Shown: positions 57,362 through 64,000 of the stretch, piece after piece
Numbering within the stretch: the first letter of the stretch is position 1
How the letters are laid out: every line of letters begins with the position of its first letter
Source: Wolfiporia cocos
Lineage: Eukaryota; Basidiomycota; Agaricomycetes; Polyporales; Phaeolaceae
Length of the DNA stretch: 64,000 nucleotides
Direction of reading: 5' to 3'
NCBI GenBank assembly: GCA_029448655.1
Contig: JACCLO010000011.1
Location: 186,001-250,000 of the forward strand
Program-made: the position numbers and the translations under genes
Notes under the pieces: generated by a model
Database searches by the model: none
The model's input: only the letters and a program-made list of their open reading frames with translations
What the model was told of the DNA's origin: nothing

Positions 57362-57372
57362 AAGACGAGTCT
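57362..57372 (+). promoter_or_regulatory. Self-primer binding site of element M
   Basis: AAGACGAGTCT is the exact complement of AGACTCGTCTT (57257-57267). Confidence 0.74.
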
Positions 57373-58119
57373 CCACCCCGTTCTGAGTTCATTCCAGAAC
57401 AACCCCGGTGCACTAGGCGCAAAGTGCATTGTTCATTCGCCCTCGAATTGACTTCGGTCGATTCGGGTGTATAAACTCTTATCCTCCCGTATCCCAGGGA
57501 CAAGGGACTGGGTTCTGGGGGCATACACTTGTGAACAGCATGTAGGGGACCACTCCTACCGTTGCTTCTAAGCTACTGGGCCAGCGTCGTGCAATACGGC
57601 GTAAAGGCTTTGGGTTTCATCCCCACCGTAGTAGACGTGTACCCGACGCGAAATAATCAAAGGCGTTAAGGGGCCCTACGGCAGATTACAGAGGCACTGG
57701 GCACCTATTTACGCGCATTACCGCGCCGACTATACGGGCATTACCGCCCCCATTACAATACAACCCAGCGCCCCACCAGGCGGCTGAAGAGGCGCGACAC
57801 AGCCTGTCCATACGGCCACTTGGCCCAATACGATAGTTTTAGACCCTCCATCCCAAGGGTTTAGATCCCGTGCCCCCGGTATCCCGAATTAGCTTCGGGG
57901 CTGGACGAGGTTTCGGAGGCAGAGATTACTTGCCGGCCTTGGGCTGAAAACCCCTTGGCGTTTCTTGGCACACCTCCGAAAAGAGGTGGTCTCTGAATAG
58001 AGTGGAAGAACAGTTTCTAGTTACCACCCCGATCGCAGCTATAGGCTGATCCACAGTGGGCGGGTAGCGCTGTTTTTCGCGACTCTACATTCCATACCTA
58101 CACTTTCTACTTACGTACA
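57373..58119 (+). other. 5' leader of element M
   Basis: No gene. Contains GGGTTCTGGGGG (57510-57521), shared with the A and J leaders. Confidence 0.6.
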
Positions 58120-60135
58120 ATGGCCGCTCCTCACAATCTCGAATACATCCGCGACCCTCGGCCCCCGCGCAACCCTTTCGACACCCCGGCCGACGTCCCG
58201 CTTCCCCCCTTGGTCAACCCGTTCCAACCCGGCCAATGGGTGAACTACCAGGTCCACGGCCTCCCCGAGGACTTTGCACTCCTATCGGTCGCGGACAGCA
58301 TCCACGCCCCCCGCCCTAACATCGAAATCGCCCCGGTCCACACCGAAACGATCGGGCAAGTAACCCCCGGTCGATCGCTCCCACACGGAGCATCGGTAGA
58401 AGACCAAGGTCCCGGCATCGAGCGGTTGGACCAGGCATTCCACCTGGCACGGGAGCAGTCAAACACAATTCGTGGAGCAAGTCCCCTCGCCCACATCGAC
58501 TCACCCCTAGCCATGCAGTGGGCGTTTCCCCCCAACCCGACCACGGCAGATTTCAGTTTCCGGTGTCAGACGGTAGCAGCGACAATGGTTCAGACCGGTG
58601 TATGGAACGCCGACATGGGAGCACGATTCCTGCGGGAGGCACAACGCCTCCAGGCAGATGCGATCGCGGCAGGAGATGCGGCCTCGCTACACAGCCAGCA
58701 CTCCGCCCCCCGTCGGTCAGTACCATCGGTTCCGGAAGAACGTTTCCGGCCGGTTGAAAACTGGGTGAGGTCCGTCCACATGGGATCCCCCCCACCGGTA
58801 AACTCGGCAACCCGTCCGGCCTCGAACGCGGGCACCCGGCAGACAAACCCCTTCCTGCCAGGCTACACACCCCCGGTCATCACCCCCCAGGTCCCGTACT
58901 CGGCTATGGCAGCGGCCCCGGTCCCTCCGTCGGCTCCCCCCGCAAACGTGCACGCGAACACCTGGAGAGCCGCGCCTCTTCAGGGAACACGGGCATCAAT
59001 GTGGCGGCCCGAGAAACCGGCTAGCTCGCAGTGGGACGCGTACTCCATGCTCCCAGAGCCACAGCCTGACCCCCGGTACAAGTCCAAGGTGCGCGAACCC
59101 GAACCCTTCACTGGCGACAATTTCATCGCCTGGGTAATGCGCCTGAAGCTTTACATCGACGACAACCGGCTGCTGCTCTTCACAGACAGCAAAAAGATTG
59201 GCACGGCCATCTCGTTGATACGGGGACCAAAGGTAGATTCGTGGGTAACGGCTTTCACGCGGGAACACTACCGTGACGGACAATGGCACATGAGCTGGCT
59301 CCGCTTCATCTGGGAACTCCACCAGAAGTTCGATGACCCCGACTTGGAAAAGAAGTCGGCGGTCGCAGCGGAAAAACTCACCATGTCCATCGGTAAAGGC
59401 GAGGAGTACTTCCAGGAGCTGGAACGACTTCTTTCGGAAGCTAAGTATGACAAGGAGAACCAGATCGTTCATCGATGGGTCACCTCTGCCATCCCGAAGG
59501 AAATCTACCAGGCCGTACACTCCGCCTTCGTCGCCGCCACGGTAAACGACAAATCGCAACGGGGATACAATGTCCAGATTCCGGAAGACTACGAATCTTG
59601 GAAACAGGCTATCCTCCGTACGGACAATGCGATGCGCCGTCTCCGCGACGAGGAAAAGCTGCGCCACGGTCGTGACTCGGGTAAGGGCGCTGCCGACAAG
59701 GGAAAAGGTCGGGCAACAACATCGTCATCGGGAACCACACGGTCCGAGCCCACCGCAGAAGAACGGGCCAACTTGCTCAAGAGGAAGTGCCACTCTTGCA
59801 GCAAGACACAAGCAGAGGCACCAGGGAAGGGCTGCAACAAGCCCGTCTGGCACCAACCCAACTGGAAGCCCCGAGCAGCTACCAGTGGAGGGAACACCGG
59901 TGCCGGACCCTCACAACCGGCGCGCACCTGCCAGGCCGTCGAAGCACCACCAGCAGAAAAGGTCCTCGGGGAAGAAGACTTCGTGCGAATGGTGTCGGCA
60001 TGGGCCAAAGAAAATCCGGAGGCTGCGAAGGAAGCCGGATTCACCCAGGTAAGTCCCCTCTCTAATAATAAATTTTCAGTTCTGGAGATCGAGGGGCCCC
60101 GATATTTGATTACATATCTGTACCACGTTCTGTAG
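58120..60135 (+). CDS. Element M gag
   Basis: 671 residues from ATG 58120 (MAAPHNLEYIRDPRPPRNP). The N-terminal half is Pro/Ala-rich. The gag core is at about 325-510 (FTGDNFIAWVMRLKLYIDD, WLRFIWELHQKFDDPD, EEYFQELERLLSEAKYD). A basic Gly/Lys stretch follows, then an atypical Cys cluster CHSCSKTQAEAPGKGC with a later His. Near the end NNKFSVLEIEG resembles the NxF-x-x-L segment found at gag-pol boundaries. It overlaps pol in the -1 frame at 60072-60135. A GT-AG pair (60049-60079) inside the end would give a stop if spliced, so I do not treat it as an intron. Confidence 0.9.
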   Translation: MAAPHNLEYIRDPRPPRNPFDTPADVPLPPLVNPFQPGQWVNYQVHGLPEDFALLSVADSIHAPRPNIEIAPVHTETIGQVTPGRSLPHGASVEDQGPGIERLDQAFHLAREQSNTIRGASPLAHIDSPLAMQWAFPPNPTTADFSFRCQTVAATMVQTGVWNADMGARFLREAQRLQADAIAAGDAASLHSQHSAPRRSVPSVPEERFRPVENWVRSVHMGSPPPVNSATRPASNAGTRQTNPFLPGYTPPVITPQVPYSAMAAAPVPPSAPPANVHANTWRAAPLQGTRASMWRPEKPASSQWDAYSMLPEPQPDPRYKSKVREPEPFTGDNFIAWVMRLKLYIDDNRLLLFTDSKKIGTAISLIRGPKVDSWVTAFTREHYRDGQWHMSWLRFIWELHQKFDDPDLEKKSAVAAEKLTMSIGKGEEYFQELERLLSEAKYDKENQIVHRWVTSAIPKEIYQAVHSAFVAATVNDKSQRGYNVQIPEDYESWKQAILRTDNAMRRLRDEEKLRHGRDSGKGAADKGKGRATTSSSGTTRSEPTAEERANLLKRKCHSCSKTQAEAPGKGCNKPVWHQPNWKPRAATSGGNTGAGPSQPARTCQAVEAPPAEKVLGEEDFVRMVSAWAKENPEAAKEAGFTQVSPLSNNKFSVLEIEGPRYLITYLYHVL

Positions 60136-60384
60136 ATTTGGCGCCTGGTGACGACGACGGAGCTTCAACATGCTCCGACGATTCGTTTGTAACAGCCTCA
60201 GAGGAGCCTCCCACCGGAGCTTGGCGGGAGGATAAAACCGTGCTTAATTCCTCTATTAATGTAAACTATGTGCCAATGGATGTAGACCCGGTTGTAGACT
60301 CAGATGTGCAGATGGCAGACGCATCTAAGCCTACAGTCCAGAAAAAGACGGAAAAGAAAATGCGGCGTCGACGAGCCAAGAAGA
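60072..60384 (+). CDS. Element M pol, first segment (N-terminal linker)
   Basis: The pol frame opens after TAA at 60069-60071 and runs in the -1 frame from the end of gag: DYISVPRSVDLAPGDDDGAS, then an acidic Ser-rich stretch and a Lys/Arg-rich MRRRRAKKM before the D solo LTR. There is no ATG near the junction, so frameshifting is expected. Continues at 61093. Confidence 0.75.
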
Positions 60385-61092
60385 TGTTACGGTTATTCTG
60401 AATTTTCGAACGCTGGCATAACTCACCACTGGGTGAATACGATACAGGGACTTGTTGCACAACCAACTGCCCTGGCTACTCGTGACTCTACTGGGCGCAT
60501 CCCCAGTTGTACTAGTCGATAGGGCTCGTTTCATCTTTGGCAGATCCAACCCTGCCACCGTTTCATGTCCATCGTTTATTAGCTGACAGATGGCGTTCAA
60601 CCGCCATCATTCCTATCTATCGTCTCAGATATATCACTCCATACTTATCAGACGTTTGGGACTATAGCGTAGATAGTATCGGTGACATCTGGGACAGACA
60701 TGACCTCTGAAACCCAACGTAGTATATAAACTCATGTACTTACTGTCGAGGCTCTTCAGCTCGACCTTGTTGTATAAACAAGAAGTCTTATACCCGTTCT
60801 CAAACGTAGGAAACTACGCTCAGTATTTCTCACTCGAGCAACCGAACGACTAAGTCCTCGAAGTGCACATTGACTTCTCGGACTTAGGCGAGTCTTATAT
60901 TCTATTCGACTTGCACTTGAACAGATTATATCCTCTAACGCGTATTGGATATTAACCGATCTCCTAAGGACTTCACTTAGGACCCGAAGGCATCTAACGA
61001 GTATTTGCCTTGCATACGGCGACGTGCCTACGTGCAGAAGAACGATCTATATTCGCGACTCGAATATACAAACGGGTATTCGACCCGTAACA
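60385..61092 (+). repeat. Solo LTR of family D inside M pol
   Basis: 708 bp, TGTTACGGTTATTCTG...CGACCCGTAACA, flanked by GAAGA (60380-60384 and 61093-61097). Clearly diverged from the LTRs of element D. Confidence 0.92.
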
Positions 61093-62737
61093 GAAGAAGG
61101 CTGTCACGCTCGACATATACCTAGACCACCCGCGGGCAATTCCCCCTGAGCGCAAAAGCGAAGGAGCCGCGGGTTACGATCTTCACTCTGCGGAGGAAGT
61201 CGTTATACCAAACGGGAAACGCATCACCGTGGACACCGGCATAATGATCCGAATGCCACCCGGTGTATACGGCCGCATAGCTCCACGATCTGGACTCGCC
61301 TTGAAGGGAGTCGACGTGGAGGCCGGTGTAGTTGACGAGGACTACACCGGTCGGTTAAAAGTCATACTGAATAATCAGACTGGAACAGATTATCAGGTCG
61401 AGTATGGGGACAGAATCGCCCAGTTCATACTCGAATGCAACATGACACCAGACACGCGCATAGTAAAAAGCATCAGGGAAACCAGACGCGGAACACAGGG
61501 GTTCGGCTCTACTGGTGAGAAACTCAGAGGGAATGTAGTGGTAATCCAGATGGGAAAACGGGGAAGGCAGATCGAAGTACCAATCACCCTCCACCGCCCT
61601 GACGGACGCGCCCTCTTCACAAAGGCACTGATAGACTCCAGTTCAACGGGATCGGTCATCAGTCGTGCCTACGTGGAGGAACATAAACTCGAGCAACTCC
61701 CATTAGACCGACCCGTCAAGCCGTACAACGCTGACGGTAGTACCAATGCTGCGGGCAAAATGACGCACTATGTCGAACTCCAGATGCAGATCGACACGCA
61801 TCTGGAAACGCGCAAACTCCACGTCACCGAGCTGAGCTCGGCAGACATATTCCTCGGCTTCGATTGGTTGGAAGACCACAACCCCACCATCGACTGGAAG
61901 AAACGCCGAATCACCTTCACCTGCGACTGCGAACACGAGCAGATCGAGGATGGTGACCATATCTATTACATCTTTGCTGACGCCTGGATACGGAATAGGG
62001 AAGAGTGCCGGGCCGACATCACTGAGCGAGTCCGCGCGACGAAGGCAACCGAGATCGCCATCGCCACCGGTAAAACCACGGAAGCCAAGACTTTCGAGGA
62101 AGTGGTACCGGAGTACTTACACGAATTCAAAGACGTGTTTAAGGAAACGGAATTCGACCAACTCCCCGAAAGGCGACCGTGGGATCACGCCATAGAACTC
62201 CTACCGAACTCCGAACCCTACGCCGGCAAGATCTACGCCCTATCGCCTCGAGAACAAGAGGCGTTAGACGACTTCTTAGAAGAACAGCTACGAACTGGAC
62301 GTATCCGACCATCCAAGTCGCCATGGGGGGCACCATTCTTCTTCGTCAAAAAGAAGGATGGGAAACTGAGACCCATTCAGGACTACTGGAAGTTGAACCA
62401 GATGACCAAGAAGAATCGGTACCCGCTCCCTCTGATCACGGAGCTGCTCAACAAGCTGAAACGAGCTAAGTACTTCTCTAAACTGGACATTCGTTGGGGA
62501 TACACGAACGTCAGAATCAAGGAAGGCGACGAAGAAAAAGCCGCCTTCATCACTAACAGGGGATTATACGAACCCTTAGTGATGTTCTTCGGAATGTGCA
62601 ACGCACCGGGCACGTTCCAGACCTTGATGAACGACATCTTCCGAGACCTGATAATGACGGGAAAGGTCATTGTATACTTAGATGACATACTTGTTTTCAC
62701 GGAAACCGAGGCAGAACACAAAGACATCCTGCGCAAG
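61093..62737 (+). pseudogene. Element M pol, second segment: dUTPase-PR-partial RT
   Basis: dUTPase comes first: [71 protein letters not shown] protease follows with ALIDSSSTGSVIS; the usual DSG/DTG triad reads DSS, probably inactive. Then come FLGFDWLEDHNPTIDW and RT blocks (KSPWGAPFFFVKKKDGKLRP, IVYLDDILVFTE). The frame is cut at 62737, just after the YLDD block, by the J2 LTR. So M is dead here, but it shows a distinct gene order, with dUTPase on the N-terminal side of protease. Confidence 0.9.
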
Positions 62738-63356
62738 TAACACAAGATAACAACTTACTTGTAATGTTCTTGGTTTTGCTGGTTAGGCAAGAGATAAGCA
62801 GTAGTTAAGCAGGATACGTTGAGTGGTTAACTCGTAGTATGAATGCAATGAATAGAACTGAGGCAATAGCGCTCAGCAAGTCCAGTATATATACATGATA
62901 AATAAGACCCCTAACAGTCTTATTAGATAATACTAGTGTCCGTATTCGTATGTACAAGTCCCCAGGTACCTAAGTACTTAGTAATATACGATAAATACAT
63001 ATGCCGATCAAAACCGGGATATAGAAAGGCGGCGTAAGCCGCACGAATGGCGTTTTGCGCTCTTGTCATTACAAAGACGGGGCGTGACCAAAGCCCGGTC
63101 CGCTGACGTTTATACGCTGACTGCTTCCGGACGAAGTGTCCGATTGGCTAGAACTAGACATGTGACCGATGGTAACTACTAGTGATAACATAAGACCGTC
63201 GTTACGGGAGATAACGCGGCCATCATTCGGCACGTATGTAACCGTTAACTTATGAACCAGATAAGCTAGTTATTGGTCTAGAAAGTTGTAGATAATTCGT
63301 AGAATTGCCGGAAAAATAGTAAGAAATATGGGGAAACTAGGAGAATTCTTGTGACA
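62738..63356 (-). repeat. 3' LTR of a second J copy (J2)
   Basis: 619 bp, TGTCACAAGAATTC...TTGTGTTA on the minus strand, nearly identical to 51197-51815. Left flank GCAAG (62733-62737); the matching copy would be outside the window. The purine tract TAAGGGGGGGGTAA (minus) follows at 63357-63370. Confidence 0.93.
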
Positions 63357-63446
63357 TTACCCCCCCCTTAGATTTCAACGACCCCGTTGAGAGTAGAAGT
63401 TGTGCTAGAGCCCATCGAAGGGTTAGACTTTACGATTTTTCCACTT

Positions 63447-64000
63447 TTATCGTCCTGTCGATCCAAAACCTTGTGTACCGTGTTTAGTTGGCTTGTTGAA
63501 CTGCTCGTTGTAGGGTCCACTTCCATGTAGGTGAGGTCGAATTTCTTTCTCGAACTTCTCCTTGGTCATGGATTCCTGTATTTCGGGCGTGATCGCTACT
63601 TCGCAAATTAGCTGAGCAATTCTGTCGCCTTTCTTTACTTGGTACGGGTCTCCGGTGAGGTTCATCAGCATGACAAAGACTTCTCCACGGTAGTCATGGT
63701 CTATTACCCCTGCAAGGACGTCAATGCCCTTTTTCGCAAGTCCAGACCGTGGCGCTATCCGACCGTATGTCCCATATGGAACTTTGATACGGATGTCTGT
63801 GGGGACCGAGGCGGATTTTCATGAATTAATTAGGATATCCTGCGCGGCATATAGATCATAGCCGATCGCATCGGTTGTTCCCCTGGTCGGTAGTTTGCCA
63901 TTGACTCCTACTTCGATTTCCAAGTCTTCGTTGAACTCCACATCAGAATGTACCCATTGACCTGTAAAGGGGTCGCGCTTGTAGTACACTTTCGGTTGTG
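63447..64000 (-). pseudogene. J2 pol, C-terminal dUTPase part with a stop codon
   Basis: It matches the last 185 codons of J pol, including [16 protein letters not shown] and [11 protein letters not shown], and runs off the window at its upstream end. Compared with J (50731-50760) the coding strand has TGG changed to TGA at 63821-63819, just after DILINS, which would remove most of the dUTPase. Other differences are few (for example K to E in GPYNEQF). Confidence 0.87.

Larger units (their letters stand above)
56990..62737 (+). mobile_element. Element M: Ty3/gypsy with dUTPase before the protease, 3'-truncated
   Basis: 5' LTR 56990-57360, primer site, 0.75-kb leader, gag and the start of pol. 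The element is cut inside RT at 62737, where the J2 LTR begins, so its integrase and 3' LTR are not in the window. A D-family solo LTR interrupts pol. There is no ORF1 between leader and gag. Confidence 0.88.

Noticed and set aside
60049..60079. GT-AG intron candidate at the end of M gag
   Set aside because: At 31 bp it is very short, and splicing leads to a stop after nine codons rather than to the pol frame.
1..64000. Repeat-induced point mutation (RIP) across the cluster
   Set aside because: Old copies such as A and J retain long open frames and LTR pairs differ by few scattered changes; no general C-to-T bias is visible by eye.
1..64000. CRISPR arrays, rRNA genes, telomeric repeats
   Set aside because: None seen on either strand; the direct repeats present are LTRs or the short J spacer repeats.

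Overview
The window is a graveyard of nested LTR retrotransposons from a fungal nuclear genome, almost certainly a basidiomycete (Agaricomycetes-like). The evidence is the density of Ty3/gypsy chromodomain elements, the short GT-AG introns (about 43-57 bp) in the few non-retroelement genes, and a Crinkler-type gene next to a DDE transposase remnant. Nearly every base belongs to a transposable element. I see no rRNA, tRNA, CRISPR or ordinary housekeeping gene. I give the elements letters and separate them by 5-bp target-site duplications (TSDs) that I could read directly.

Left block, 1-31479. Element A (2369-31082, minus strand, TSD CTAGG) is a Ty3/gypsy element stretched to 28.7 kb by insertions; without them it is about 9.1 kb. 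Its order is LTR, leader, ORF1, gag, pol (PR-RT-RH-IN-chromodomain-dUTPase), LTR. Inside it lie: B (4568-9506, with E and a C solo LTR inside), a C LTR split by the complete element D (12766-21224), solo LTRs I, C and N, and F (27591-30554, with solo LTRs G and H inside). B, E and F are each about 1.9 kb once their insertions are removed, and have no coding capacity.

Middle block, 31480-51815. Element J (plus strand) has ORF1, a frameshifted gag and an open pol. Its 5' LTR is split by solo LTR K and by element L (32740-42744, minus), a complete 10-kb copy with open ORF1, gag and pol and two 700-bp LTRs in which I see no difference. J's two flanks do not form a TSD, so it looks recombined.

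Right block, 51816-64000. This holds a truncated D LTR, the C-terminus of a DDE transposase gene, a probably decayed Crinkler/NTPase/nuclease gene (52543-55327), solo LTR O, then element M (from 56990, plus). M has a gag and a pol carrying a D-family solo LTR, and its RT is cut by a second J copy (J2) that runs off the window.

How the parts work together. ORF1 and Gag would be translated first, Gag forms the particle, and Pol supplies protease, reverse transcriptase, RNase H, integrase and chromodomain. Every element carries a self-priming signal like that of Tf1/sushi: 11-13 nt just inside the 5' LTR are complementary to the predicted transcript start. A dUTPase domain is part of every pol here but sits in three different places: C-terminal after the chromodomain in A, J and L; between PR and RT in D; before PR in M. 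The elements with C-terminal dUTPase are the ones with the extra upstream ORF1. D also has a zinc-knuckle ORF overlapping the end of pol in another frame. These three features are the most novel content I can see.
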